Below, piece by piece: positions 29,216 to 41,254 of a stretch of 52,542 bases of DNA. A program made the translations under genes and the position numbers. How positions within the stretch are numbered: position 1 is the stretch's first letter; each line of letters begins with the position of its first letter. The notes beneath the pieces are model-generated. The model saw nothing but the letters and a program-made list of their open reading frames with translations. It was not told the origin of the DNA and did not search any database. Origin of the DNA: Devosia sp. 66-14 (lineage in GTDB: Bacteria > Pseudomonadota > Alphaproteobacteria > Rhizobiales > Devosiaceae); NCBI GenBank assembly GCA_001899085.1, contig MKVB01000001.1, positions 336,311 through 388,852 of the forward strand, given 5' to 3'.

Positions 29216-29407
29216 CTACCCCTCGGAACCATCCGGGGTGCGAAGATGCGCGTCGATGCGGCGGGTCTCGAGTGTTTCCTGCGCCTTCTCCAGCTGCCGC
29301 TCCGCCTTGGTGCGTCCGAACTTGATCCGGTTCTCTGCCGCGGTCTGTTCCTTGCCGGCGCGCACCTTGGCCTTGCGAGCCTTCGAGAGGGAGAGGATTT
29401 CGGCCAC
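29216..29407 (-). CDS. DUF4169 family small protein
   Basis: 63 residues, highly charged and helical: AEILSLSKARKAKVRAGKEQ, then AAENRIKFGRTKAERQLEKAQ and ETRRIDAHLR. This is the DUF4169 pattern, common in alphaproteobacteria, function unknown. The start is GTG 29407 with CCGGAG about ten bases before it. Often found near fumarase or ribbon-helix-helix genes, but not here. Confidence 0.8.
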   Translation of the reverse strand: MAEILSLSKARKAKVRAGKEQTAAENRIKFGRTKAERQLEKAQETLETRRIDAHLRTPDGSEG

Positions 29408-29430
29408 GACGGATACTCCGGTTCACCGGG

Positions 29431-30048
29431 CTATTGTGCAACAGCGGGCGCCCGGGTCAACAGCGCCACCAACGCATCGAGCATTGTATCGATGCGATGC
29501 GCCATCGGATCGTCCATCGAATCGGCAAGCGCCACCATGGTGATGAAGCCGATGCCGGCCATGTGGGCAGCAACAGCCAGCCGACGCGCGTCATTGTCGC
29601 CTGTGAACCCTTTGTCGGCCCCGAGCTTTTCGGCCAGCGCTCCGTACATCGACGAGGTCGCCGCATGGATCGGCGCCAGCAGCTCGCCTGCTCCGGGCCC
29701 GGCCGCGCGTTCGTCGAACTGCGGCGCGAGATAGAGCATCCGGAAGCGACCGAGATCGGCGAGATGGTGCGCGACCAGCGCGCGGACGAAGCTTTCCATG
29801 GCGGCGGCGCCCGACGTCGTCGGTGCCAGCGCCGCGATCAACACGTCGGCTTCGGCCCTGAGCTCGGGAAGCGAGAAGTCGCGGATCAGCTCCCACTTGT
29901 TGGGATACCAGTAGATGATGGCCTGCTTGGTGACGCCAAGCGCGCCGGCCAGCGCCTGGAACGTCAGCGCGGCAGTACCGTGCTCGGCAACGATCCGCCG
30001 GGCGTGCTCGACAATCGATTCCCGGGTGACCCGGCTGCGGCCCGCCAT
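29431..30048 (-). CDS. TetR-family repressor
   Basis: 205 residues. The N-terminal helix-turn-helix is clear (TRESIVEHARRIVAEHGTAALTFQALAGALGVTKQAIIYWYPNKWELI); the rest is a helical ligand-binding dimer domain of the TetR C-terminal type. ATG 30048 follows AGGGA; the longer frame upstream would run through the operators. It is divergent from a glutathione-transferase gene, and two copies of one palindrome lie between them, so it very likely represses both itself and that gene. Confidence 0.92.
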   Translation of the reverse strand: MAGRSRVTRESIVEHARRIVAEHGTAALTFQALAGALGVTKQAIIYWYPNKWELIRDFSLPELRAEADVLIAALAPTTSGAAAMESFVRALVAHHLADLGRFRMLYLAPQFDERAAGPGAGELLAPIHAATSSMYGALAEKLGADKGFTGDNDARRLAVAAHMAGIGFITMVALADSMDDPMAHRIDTMLDALVALLTRAPAVAQ

Positions 30049-30063
30049 CTTGATCCCTTGACA

Positions 30064-30102
30064 ACTTACCATTGGTAAGTATGGTAACTTACCAATGGTA
30101 AG
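30064..30102. promoter_or_regulatory. two palindromic TetR operators
   Basis: CTTACCATTGGTAAG (30065-30079, extended to 30064-30080) and CTTACCAATGGTAAG (30088-30102) are the same 7+1+7 palindrome, centres 23 bases apart, about two helical turns. Both lie in the 68-base gap between the divergent tetR and GST genes, directly upstream of both starts. Confidence 0.92.
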
Positions 30103-30116
30103 CAAGGGGTTGCGAG

Positions 30117-30836
30117 ATGTCGAAACTCACCGTGTCTACCTTCTCGCCGCAATGGGGATTGCCGACCTCCGGGCCGTTCGCACTGAAGCTGCTCAAGTGG
30201 TTGGACCTCGCTGGCATCCCCTATGAGCAAGTGTTCGAGGACATTCCGTCCAAGGGCCCGAAGGGCAAGAGCCCATGGATCGAGCTCGACGGCCAGCGCC
30301 TCGGCGACAGCGAGGCGATCATCGAGCTGATGGCGCAGCGCAGCGGCTTCGACATTGAACGTGACCTCAGTGCCGAGCAGCGCGCCGTATCGCACGCGCT
30401 CCGGCGAATGATCGAGGAGCACTTCCACATGGTGCTCGAGTGGGAGCTGTTCTTGCACCCGGCCGGTGTCGAAGCCGTGCGCACGATGGCCGCCCGGATG
30501 GTGCCGGGGGCTCTTGTCGGGCCGGCGGCAGCGATGTTCTGCCGTCACTTCCGCCGCCAGTTGCGGGCGCGTGGCATGGCGCGGCACACTGCGCAGACGA
30601 TCGCGGCGAAGGGCAAGGCGGATCTGGACGCGGTCGAGGCAATCCTTGGCGACAAGCCGTTCATCGTAGCCAACCGCCCGTCGATGGCCGACGTGTCAGT
30701 TTACGGCCTGCTCGGGCCGATGGCCGCCTGGCCGATGCGCACCCCGGTCGCCGACAGCATCAAGAGCCGCCCCAGGCTGCTGGGCTACCTGCAGCGGGTG
30801 GCAGAGGCCAGAGCCGAGCAGCGCGTCGCTGCCTAG
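30117..30836 (+). CDS. glutathione S-transferase-like protein (metaxin/Faxc type)
   Basis: 239 residues. The N-terminal thioredoxin-like part (STFSPQWGLPTSGPFALKLLKWL...GKSPWIELDGQRLGDSEAIIELM) and the all-helical C-terminal part (DAVEAILGDKPFIVANRPSMADVSVYGLLGP) fit the metaxin/Faxc branch of glutathione transferases. The substrate is unknown; control by the divergent TetR suggests detoxification of a compound that the repressor binds. ATG 30117 follows AAGGGG. Its stop codon lies in the left arm of the palindromic element at 30832. Confidence 0.88.
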   Translation: MSKLTVSTFSPQWGLPTSGPFALKLLKWLDLAGIPYEQVFEDIPSKGPKGKSPWIELDGQRLGDSEAIIELMAQRSGFDIERDLSAEQRAVSHALRRMIEEHFHMVLEWELFLHPAGVEAVRTMAARMVPGALVGPAAAMFCRHFRRQLRARGMARHTAQTIAAKGKADLDAVEAILGDKPFIVANRPSMADVSVYGLLGPMAAWPMRTPVADSIKSRPRLLGYLQRVAEARAEQRVAA

Positions 30837-30899
30837 AGCGAGGTGCCTCGCTGGATTGCGTCGAGCCGCTAGTGATCTCGGCAGTGACAGCGCTCTAGG
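30832..30899. repeat. palindromic element carrying the stop codons of two convergent genes
   Basis: Arms CCTAGAGCG (30832-30840) and CGCTCTAGG (30891-30899) are perfect inverse copies, with an inner hairpin AGCGAGG-TG-CCTCGCT (30837-30852). The TAG of the GST gene lies in the left arm and the TAG of the GNAT gene in the right arm. The ends recall the element at 50210-50309 and the common rhizobial TAGAGC-type palindromes. Confidence 0.75.
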
Positions 30900-31394
30900 C
30901 GGTCGGGCGCGGTAGCGCCAGATAGACACTGTGGCACCATTCGTCGCCGAGCAGGAACGTGTTCTCGGCGGTGCCGGTGACGGAGAAGCCGAGCTTCTGC
31001 AACAGGTTCAGCGAGGCGGCGTTGCGCGGGTCGACATCTGCCTTGATGGCTTCGACCGGATGCGTGGCAAAGGCGTAGTCGAGGAAGGCCTTGGCCGCTT
31101 CGATGCCGATCCCCTGCCCCCAGGCATCGGGATGCAGGATGAAGCCGAACTCCGGCATGTTCCAGATGCCGATATTGCCGATGACGCGGCCGTCCCGCTC
31201 GATCACCCACTCGTCGCGATTGTCGAGGCCGCTGAAGAACTGATCGGCAAACCACTTCTCCGTCACCGCCATGGAGGCATGCGGCAGCGTGGCCCAGTAG
31301 CGCATCGCCTCGGGTGACGACAGGATCGGGTGGAAGGCATCGAGGTCGGCGGGAACCGCGCGGCGCAGCACCAGCCGGGCCGTGCGGATTTCCA

Positions 31395-31395
<1 letters not shown>
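30895..31395 (-). CDS. GNAT-family N-acetyltransferase (RimJ/RimL-like)
   Basis: 166 residues with the GNAT fold of the RimJ/RimL type: TARLVLRRAVPADLDAFHPILSS, then EWVIERDGRVIGNIGIW, the acetyl-CoA loop GQGIGIEAAKAFLDYAF and PRNAASLNLLQKLGFSVTG. The acceptor is unknown (protein N-terminus, amino acid or drug). ATG 31395 overlaps the pyrG stop (TGATG), so it is coupled to pyrG. The C-terminal codons and stop lie in the palindromic element. Confidence 0.9.
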
Positions 31396-33029
<1,634 letters not shown>

Positions 33030-33093
33030 TTATCCTATTCGGTCGAAGGTCTGATTCTCAAGAGCGCCGCCGATCACGAACGGCACCCCACAC

Positions 33094-33125
33094 AAAAAGA
33101 AGAAGGGGATGTTGCCATCCCCTTC
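33094..33125 (-). terminator. intrinsic terminator after secG
   Basis: On the minus strand GAAGGGGATG and CATCCCCTTC form a 10-bp stem with a four-base loop (33102-33125), followed by TTCTTTTTGTG. It lies between secG and pyrG, so pyrG must have its own promoter or rely on readthrough. Confidence 0.88.
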
Positions 33126-33148
33126 CCCGGTTCGCTGTCGCGGCGGCC

Positions 33149-33661
33149 TCAGTTGGCGGGCGCCGCTGGTTGTTCTGTCGTCGCCGGTGCCGCCGGAGTT
33201 TCCGTGGCGGGCGCCGTCTGGGTGGGCACCGGCAGGTCGGAACCGGCCGCCGGAGCTTCCGTCGTCGTCGACGGCGTGGTGGTGGTCGCAGGCGCTGCGG
33301 GAGTCGCGGGCGCCGCCGGAACCGGCAGATCACCCGAGCTCTGCTGCTGCAGCTGCTGCAGCGCGTCGAGCACGGTGGTCGGCGCGGCCTCGCCGCTGCC
33401 CTGGCTGGCGCGATCCAGGATCGAGCTCGTCCCGCGGTCGACCGAGGACAGCACCGTCAGTGCGATGGCCGAGGCGAAGAACAGCGCGGCGAGGATCGCC
33501 GTGGTGCGGGTCAGCAGGTTGGCCGAGCCACGCACCGAGATCAGGCCGTTCGCGTTCGAGCTACCCATGCCCAGCCCGCCGCCCTCGGACCGCTGCAGCA
33601 GGATCACTGCAATCAGCGCGAGTACGATCAGGAGATAGGCGACGATCAGGACGTTGGCCAT
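33149..33661 (-). CDS. secG: preprotein translocase subunit SecG with long low-complexity tail
   Basis: The first 75 residues are SecG: two membrane helices (about 2-20 and 53-73) joined by the conserved LQRSEGGGLGMGSSNANGL loop. The remaining 95 residues are rich in Ala, Pro and Thr, with Gln-rich and PVP repeats (DLPVPAAPATP, SDLPVPTQTAP), and are probably disordered. Such tails are common in alphaproteobacterial SecG. Start ATG 33661. Confidence 0.95.
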   Translation of the reverse strand: MANVLIVAYLLIVLALIAVILLQRSEGGGLGMGSSNANGLISVRGSANLLTRTTAILAALFFASAIALTVLSSVDRGTSSILDRASQGSGEAAPTTVLDALQQLQQQSSGDLPVPAAPATPAAPATTTTPSTTTEAPAAGSDLPVPTQTAPATETPAAPATTEQPAAPAN

Positions 33662-33765
33662 TGGACCTTCAGGCTTTCGATATCGGTTTGGCGCGCCTTC
33701 TACACGCGCGCCAACACAAATGCCAGCGCCATCCGCCGCCTTTCTGTCGGCGCCGGATGCCTCTA

Positions 33766-34521
33766 CTAGACCGCCGAGATAATGGCGTGGAAGTCGTTTG
33801 CCAAGAGGCTCGCACCGCCGACCAGCCCGCCATTGACGTTGGCGATGCGCAGAATCTCGCTGGCATTGGATGGCTTCATCGAGCCGCCATAGAGAATCCG
33901 CGTGGCCGAACCGCGCGCGCCGAACCGGCCTGCGAGCTGTGCCCGGATGGCATCGTGCATCTCCACGATGTCGGCGGCGGTCGGCGTCCTGCCGGTGCCG
34001 ATGGCCCACACCGGCTCATAGGCAATGACGATCTCGTGACCCGACCAGTCGTCCGGCACCGAGCGCTCGAGCTGTCCGATAACGACGCTGACAGCATTGC
34101 CCGCGTCGCGCTCCGCCTCGGTTTCGCCCACGCAGATGATCGGCACGAGTCCCGCGGCATGCGCCGCTACGGCCTTCTGCTGCACCAGCGCATCGGTCTC
34201 GCCATGGTTGGTGCGGCGCTCGGAATGGCCGACGATCACATACTGGGCGCCCGCATCGGCCAGCATCAGCGCGCTGATGTCGCCGGTATGCGCGCCGTTG
34301 GTCGCCGTATGACAGTCCTGGCCGCCGGTGACGATACCGGCGGGCGAGGCCAGCTCGTTCAGGCGTTCGAGCAGTGTCGCCGGCGGGCAGATCACCACCG
34401 TGCAGCGTGGACCGCCGCTTTCGGCCAAGAGGCCCGCGAGCTTCTGCACCTCACCCAGCGACGCAGTGGTGCCGTTCATCTTCCAGTTGCCCGCGATCAG
34501 CGGCGTTATCTCGGCCGTCAC
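33766..34521 (-). CDS. tpiA: triose-phosphate isomerase
   Basis: Glycolysis enzyme, 251 residues, TIM barrel. Catalytic Lys14 is in AGNWKMNG, His in VIVGHSERR, Glu in [11 protein letters not shown], and the phosphate loop ends LYGGSM and GGLVGGASL. Start is GTG 34521 with AAGGAG seven bases upstream. It is divergent from ppiD and followed by secG, the usual order. Confidence 0.97.
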   Translation of the reverse strand: MTAEITPLIAGNWKMNGTTASLGEVQKLAGLLAESGGPRCTVVICPPATLLERLNELASPAGIVTGGQDCHTATNGAHTGDISALMLADAGAQYVIVGHSERRTNHGETDALVQQKAVAAHAAGLVPIICVGETEAERDAGNAVSVVIGQLERSVPDDWSGHEIVIAYEPVWAIGTGRTPTAADIVEMHDAIRAQLAGRFGARGSATRILYGGSMKPSNASEILRIANVNGGLVGGASLLANDFHAIISAV

Positions 34522-34653
34522 TTGACGCTCCTTCTACTTGCCTAATGCAGGAGTTTCCCATAACCCCCGTCCCGATGTGCCTTGCGGCACAAACTCGACC
34601 CTGTCTAGTATCCGCCGCCCGCCGGGGAGGCGGCTGTTGTTGGATTTGTCTCG

Positions 34654-36524
34654 ATGCTCGATAGCTTTCGTCACCTGACCAAGACCTGGTTCGGCAAGAT
34701 TCTCGGCGCCTTTCTGATTGTCGGCCTGGCGGGGTTCGGCATTTCGAACGTCATCACCGGCTTTGGCTCCAATACCGTTGCGACCGTCGCCGGCCAGGAT
34801 ATCTCGGTCCGCGACTATCAGCGTGGCTATGACAGCCAGGTGAATGCCATCGCCCGCCAGATGGGCCGCGTACCCACCGTCGAGGAAGCCGTGACCTTCG
34901 GCGTGCCGGGTATGGTGCTCGATCGGCTGGCCGGCGAAGCGGCAGTCAACAAGCTCGGCGAAGATCTCGGTCTCGGCGTTTCCGAGGATCGCCTCGGCAA
35001 GATGCTGCGCGAGGATCCGAGCTTTTCCAGCACGCTCGGCTCGTTCGATCGCAACAACTTCCTGCGCGTCCTGCAGCAGAATGGCTATACCGAGGCCGAG
35101 TATTTCGATCTCCAGACCAAAGCGGCGCGTCGCCAGCAACTGGTGAGCGGTCTGTTGTCGGGGGCGCCGGCATCGGCGACCGCCACCGAATTGCTGACCC
35201 GCTTCTCCGGTGACACGCGCACCGTCGATTACTTCGTGGTGAACGCCCAGGCCCTGCCCCCGGTTGCCGAGCCGACCGAAGAAGAGCTCGCGACCTACCT
35301 CAAGGATAACCAGGCGCAGTTCCGCACCAAGGCGACCCGCACCGTCGAACTGCTCGCCCTGAGCCCGGAAGCGATCGCTGCGACCAAGACCATCACCGAT
35401 GCGGATATCGCTGCCGAGTACGAGCGCACCAAGGACAGCCGGGTGAAGATCGAGCGGCGCACGGTCAAGCAGGTGGTTCTGAACACCCCGGAACTCGAGA
35501 AGGCCTTCACCGACGGCAAGACCGCGGGCACGCCCTTCGCCGATGTGCTGGCCGCCAGCGGCGCCACGGCCCAGGATCTGGGCAATCTCAGCAAGACCGA
35601 AATCACCGATAGCGGTCTCGCCGACGCGGCGTTCGGTCTGGCGCTCAACGACTATGCCATCATCGATGGGATCGGCTCCAAGCGCGTCGTCACCGTTTCG
35701 GCGATCGAGCCGGGTGGCGTGATCAGCCTCGAGGACGCCAAGGCCGAGATTGCCAAGCAGTTGGCGCTGACCCAGGCCCGCAACGAGTATACCGACGAGC
35801 TCGACCAGATCGAGGAACTGCGCGCTGCGTTCAAGCCGCTGTCCGAGATCGCCGATCGCTTCGGCCTGCACACCGTCACCATCCCGCTGACCGAGAACGG
35901 TGCTGAGCTGGCCAACGACCCAGATGTCGGCGCCGACAACGCCCAGCGTATCGCCACGGCGGTGTTCCGGGCCGAACAGGGTAACCTTGCGCCCACCATC
36001 CAGCTGAGCTCGACCCGCAATGTCTGGTTCGACCTCAAGCAGGTCGACGAGGCGCGCGACCAGACCCTCGACGAGGTCCGCAACGCCGTCGCCGCCGCGT
36101 GGACCAGCGCCAAGACCGACGAAGCGGTGAGCGCCGAGGTCACCAAGCTGCTCGACCAGGTGAAGTCGGGCACCGCGTTCGCCGGTGTTGCCAGCGGCAT
36201 CGGGCAGTTTCCCATCCTCAGCCAGCCGCTGAAGCGTTCGGGCGATGGCACCACGGTGCTGAACCAGACCGTCGCCAACGAAATCTTCAATGGCGGCCCG
36301 ACCCATTTCGGCTCGGCGGTGAACGGCGACGGCGACCATGTGGTGTTCCAGGTGGTCGAGGTGAACGCCGGTACTGTCGACCAGACCGCCGACGTCAAGA
36401 AATACGTCGAGGAAGCGACGCGCGACGGGCTCTATGGCGACCTGCTCACCGGGCTGAAGAGCCAGGCCGGCATGCGCATCAATGAGCAGGTCCTCAAGCA
36501 GCTCACCGACACCGGCGCGGTGCG

Positions 36525-36528
<4 letters not shown>
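34654..36528 (+). CDS. peptidyl-prolyl isomerase PpiD/SurA-type periplasmic chaperone
   Basis: 624 residues, anchored by one N-terminal membrane helix (about 15-34, ILGAFLIVGLAGFGISNVI), with a SurA-like N-domain (about 36-170), a parvulin-like middle part (about 260-370) and a further C-domain. The parvulin part lacks several signature residues, as in many PpiD proteins, so chaperoning near the Sec exit rather than isomerase activity is likely. The stop overlaps the trpE start (ATGA), coupling it to tryptophan synthesis genes. Confidence 0.9.
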
Positions 36529-38036
<1,508 letters not shown>

Positions 38037-38045
38037 GGTGGCCTG

Positions 38046-38315
38046 ATGCACGCGTACTGGATCACGTTCGACCAGCAGCAGTCGCCTTCGGTTCTCAACC
38101 TGGGTGCCGGAGTGACCGCGATCGATCGTTCGGACGCCGAGTCATTGATCCGCGAGCACGTGTTCCCGCTCTATGGTGAGCGCGGGATCACCGCAGTGCT
38201 TGACGACGTTGACGTACGCGACCTCGATGCGGCCCATGTCCGCCCGAACATTGGCAATGTGCTGGAGCGAGGCGTCTGGTTTCCGAATCTAGGTCGATGG
38301 CGGGGGCAGCTCTGA
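38046..38315 (+). CDS. 89-residue protein of unknown function between trpE and trpG
   Basis: A short soluble protein (AYWITFDQQQSPSVLNLGAG at the start, then DAESLIREHVFPLYG and VRPNIGNVLERGVWFPNLGRW). GGTGG lies a few bases before ATG 38046. No family is recognised; the alternating hydrophobic pattern and acidic middle fit a real folded protein. It separates two genes that encode subunits of one enzyme. A repeat remnant follows it, so it may have come in by insertion. Confidence 0.6.
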   Translation: MHAYWITFDQQQSPSVLNLGAGVTAIDRSDAESLIREHVFPLYGERGITAVLDDVDVRDLDAAHVRPNIGNVLERGVWFPNLGRWRGQL

Positions 38316-38323
38316 TTCTGAGA

Positions 38324-38346
38324 TTTCCGCTTTCGCGGGAATGACC
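38324..38346. repeat. remnant of a dispersed GCTTTCGCGGGAATGAC repeat
   Basis: TTTCCGCTTTCGCGGGAATG with following ACC matches the frequent bacterial intergenic palindrome TTCCCGC-TTTC-GCGGGAATGAC except for one missing C in the left arm. It lies in the 67-base gap between the 89-residue gene and trpG. Confidence 0.6.
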
Positions 38347-38382
38347 CGGTGTTTACATACCTCCGAGCCTGGAACCTGAGAC

Positions 38383-38979
38383 ATGCGCCTCCTCGTCATC
38401 GATAATTACGACAGCTTCACCTACAACCTCGTCCACTTCCTGGGCGAACTCGGCGGCGAGTCCGAGGTGTGGCGCAACGACAAGATCACGCTCGACCAGG
38501 TGGCCGCGATCGCTCCCGAAGCCATCGTGCTCTCGCCCGGCCCGGCGACCCCCGACACGGCCGGCATCTGCCTCGGCCTGATCGACCGCTTCGCGCCGAC
38601 GACGCCGATCCTCGGCGTGTGCCTGGGTCACCAGGCCCTCGGCCAGGCCATGGGCGGCGAAGTGATCCGCGCCCCGCACCTGATGCACGGCAAGACGTCC
38701 AAGATCAATCACACCGGCAAGGGCCTGTTTCGTGGGCTGAATTCCGGCTTCGAGGCGACCCGCTACCACTCGCTGATCGTCCGGCCCGAGAGCCTTCCGG
38801 ATGTGCTGGAAGTCACCGCCTCCACCGATGACGGGCTGATCATGGGCATGCAGCATCGGCGCTATCCGAGCCACGGCGTGCAGTTTCATCCCGAGAGCAT
38901 CGCGTCGGAAAACGGGCACGCGATCCTGCAGAACTTCCTCAACCTCGCCCGCGACTTCAACCTCAGGAAGGCCGCGTGA
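38383..38979 (+). CDS. trpG: anthranilate/aminodeoxychorismate synthase component II (glutamine amidotransferase)
   Basis: 198-residue class I amidotransferase giving ammonia to TrpE, and probably also to PabB for folate. It has VIDNYDSFTYNLVHFL, LSPGPATPDTAG, nucleophile Cys80 in GVCLGHQALG and the His169-x-Glu171 pair in VQFHPES. The stop overlaps the trpD start. Serving both tryptophan and folate pathways is usual where only one such gene exists, but the window cannot show that. Confidence 0.96.
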   Translation: MRLLVIDNYDSFTYNLVHFLGELGGESEVWRNDKITLDQVAAIAPEAIVLSPGPATPDTAGICLGLIDRFAPTTPILGVCLGHQALGQAMGGEVIRAPHLMHGKTSKINHTGKGLFRGLNSGFEATRYHSLIVRPESLPDVLEVTASTDDGLIMGMQHRRYPSHGVQFHPESIASENGHAILQNFLNLARDFNLRKAA

Positions 38980-39995
38980 TGGATATCAAGGGAGCTCTCA
39001 ACAAGATCGCCTCGCGCCAGGATCTGACCGGTGAAGAAATGCGCGCCGTGATGACCACGATCATGGACGGCGAAGCGACGCCGAGCCAGATCGGCGCCTT
39101 CCTGATGGGCATGCGGGTAAAGGGCGAGACCGTCGGCGAGATCGCCGCCGCGGTGTCCATCCTCCGCGCCAAGATGGTGCCGGTCACGGTCGACGCACCC
39201 GATAGTGTCGTCGACATCGTCGGCACCGGCGGCGACGGCGCGGAAACGCTCAACATCTCCACCGCCACTTCGATCGTCGCGGCGGCAGCGGGCATTCCGG
39301 TGGCCAAGCACGGCAACCGCGCCCTGAGCTCGAAATCCGGCGCTTCCGATGTGCTGCAGGCGCTTGGCATCAAGATAGATATCGGCCCGGACAAGATCAG
39401 CCAGTGCATCCGCGAGGCCGGCATCGGCTTCATGTTCGCGCCGGCGCACCACCCGGCGATGAAGCATGTCGGACCCGCCCGCATGGAGATGGGCACCCGC
39501 ACCATGTTCAACCTCCTGGGGCCGCAGTCGAACCCCGCGGGGGCGCGCCGCTACATGCTGGGCGTCTACGACAAGAAATGGGTTGAGCCGGTTGCCGCGG
39601 CGCTGCTCGCCAACCGGGCCATTTCGGCCTGGGTCGTGCACGGCGCCGACGGGCTCGACGAGCTCTCGACCACCGGACCGAGCTTCGTCGCCTCGATCAA
39701 GGGCGGGGACCTGCGCAGCTTCGAGATCACCCCGGAGGATGCCGGCCTGCCGCGCGCCACCATGGCCGACCTCAAGGGGGCCGACCCTGCCTACAACGCC
39801 TCGCGTCTGCGCGGGCTGCTGGATGGGGTGAAGGATCCCTACCGCGACATCGTGCTGCTCAACGCTGCTGCCGCCTTCATCGTCGCCGGCCGCGCCGACA
39901 CGCTGAAGCTGGGCGCCGACCTCGCCGCCCGCGAGATCGATTCCGGCCGCGCCAAGGCCACGCTCGACAAACTCATTTCCGTATCGAACAGCTGA
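38979..39995 (+). CDS. trpD: anthranilate phosphoribosyltransferase
   Basis: Adds phosphoribose to anthranilate. 338 residues with the PRPP loop DIVGTGGDGAETLNISTAT, KHGNRALSSKSGASDVLQALG, and the anthranilate-side FMFAPAHHPAMKHV plus RTMFNLLGPQSNPA. ATG 38979 overlaps the trpG stop (TGATG) with AGGAAG eight bases upstream; GTG 38976 is less well spaced. Confidence 0.97.
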   Translation: MDIKGALNKIASRQDLTGEEMRAVMTTIMDGEATPSQIGAFLMGMRVKGETVGEIAAAVSILRAKMVPVTVDAPDSVVDIVGTGGDGAETLNISTATSIVAAAAGIPVAKHGNRALSSKSGASDVLQALGIKIDIGPDKISQCIREAGIGFMFAPAHHPAMKHVGPARMEMGTRTMFNLLGPQSNPAGARRYMLGVYDKKWVEPVAAALLANRAISAWVVHGADGLDELSTTGPSFVASIKGGDLRSFEITPEDAGLPRATMADLKGADPAYNASRLRGLLDGVKDPYRDIVLLNAAAAFIVAGRADTLKLGADLAAREIDSGRAKATLDKLISVSNS

Positions 39996-39998
39996 TCC

Positions 39999-40790
39999 AT
40001 GTCCGACATCCTCTCCCAGATCGAAGTCTATAAGCGCGAGGAAATCGCCGCGGCGAAAACCCTCCGGCCCTGGAACGAGGTGGTCGCCGAAGCGCATGAC
40101 GCGCCGCCGGTGCGGCGCTTCCTCTCGGCTTTGAAGAAGAAGCGGGCCGAGAACCAGTTCGCGCTGATTGCCGAAGTGAAGAAGGCGAGCCCTTCCAAGG
40201 GCTTGATCCGACCTGACTTCAACCCGGCCGAGATCGCGCGCGCCTATGAGCTGGGTGGGGCCGCGTGCCTTTCCGTGCTCACCGACCGCCCGAGTTTCCA
40301 GGGCGCGCCGGGCTACCTGATCGAGGCCCGCAATGCCACCAAGCTCCCGGTGCTGCGCAAGGACTTCCTGTTCGAAACCTACCAGGTGGCCGAGAGCCGT
40401 GCCTGGGGCGCCGACTGCATCCTGATCATCCTCGCGGCCGTCAACGACGATACCGCGCGCTACCTGCTCGACGCTGCCGAGGAGTGGCGGATGGACGCGC
40501 TGGTGGAAGTGCACGACCAGATCGAACTCGACCGGGCGCTTGGGCTGAATGCCGAGTTCATCGGCATCAACAACCGGAACCTCCGGACCTTCGAGACCAC
40601 CCTCAACACCTCGATCACCCTCGCCGGCGGCGTGCCGCAGGGGGTGCACCTGGTGTCGGAAAGCGGGGTCAACACCCATGCCGACCTGATGAGGCTCGAG
40701 CATGCCGGCATCGGCACCTTCCTCGTCGGCGAGAGCCTGATGCGCCAGGACGACGTTACCGCCGCAACCGTCAAGCTGCTGCACGGCTGA
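39999..40790 (+). CDS. trpC: indole-3-glycerol phosphate synthase
   Basis: 263-residue TIM barrel closing the indole ring. Signatures are [40 protein letters not shown], the [10 protein letters not shown] loop and LVSESGVNT. It starts three bases after trpD and overlaps moaC, continuing the run. trpF, trpB and trpA are elsewhere. Confidence 0.97.
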   Translation: MSDILSQIEVYKREEIAAAKTLRPWNEVVAEAHDAPPVRRFLSALKKKRAENQFALIAEVKKASPSKGLIRPDFNPAEIARAYELGGAACLSVLTDRPSFQGAPGYLIEARNATKLPVLRKDFLFETYQVAESRAWGADCILIILAAVNDDTARYLLDAAEEWRMDALVEVHDQIELDRALGLNAEFIGINNRNLRTFETTLNTSITLAGGVPQGVHLVSESGVNTHADLMRLEHAGIGTFLVGESLMRQDDVTAATVKLLHG

Positions 40791-41254
40791 TGGCGCTCAC
40801 CCACCTCAACCAGCGGGGGGAAGCGCATATCGTCGATATCGGCGACAAGGCGACGACGCGTCGCCGGGCGGTGGCCACGGCTCGACTTGAGGCCACCCCC
40901 GAAACGGTGGCGCTGATCCTCGGCGGCGAGCTCAAGAAGGGCGACGCACTGGCCGTGGCTCGCGTCGCCGGCATCATGGCAGCCAAGAAAACCTCCGAGC
41001 TGATCCCGCTCTGCCACCCGATCCCGCTGACCAAGGTGAGCGTCGAGATCGAGGGCGACGGCCCTGCCCTGCTGGTGACGGCAACGGCCGAGACCACGGC
41101 GCAGACCGGCGTCGAGATGGAAGCGATGACGGCGGCTTCGGTCGCCGCGCTGACCCTCTACGACATGGCCAAGTCGCACGATCGGGCCATGCGGGTGACT
41201 GCCATCCAGCTCGAGGAGAAATCGGGCGGCAAGTCGGGTGATTTCCACCGATGA
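40790..41254 (+). CDS. moaC: cyclic pyranopterin monophosphate synthase
   Basis: Second enzyme of molybdenum cofactor synthesis. The 154 residues include [34 protein letters not shown] and [20 protein letters not shown] with the following lysine and KSGGKSGDF end. The ATG overlaps the trpC stop (TGATG); codons upstream belong to another frame inside trpC. Linkage of trpC to moaC-moeA is typical of alphaproteobacteria. Confidence 0.96.
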   Translation: MALTHLNQRGEAHIVDIGDKATTRRRAVATARLEATPETVALILGGELKKGDALAVARVAGIMAAKKTSELIPLCHPIPLTKVSVEIEGDGPALLVTATAETTAQTGVEMEAMTAASVAALTLYDMAKSHDRAMRVTAIQLEEKSGGKSGDFHR

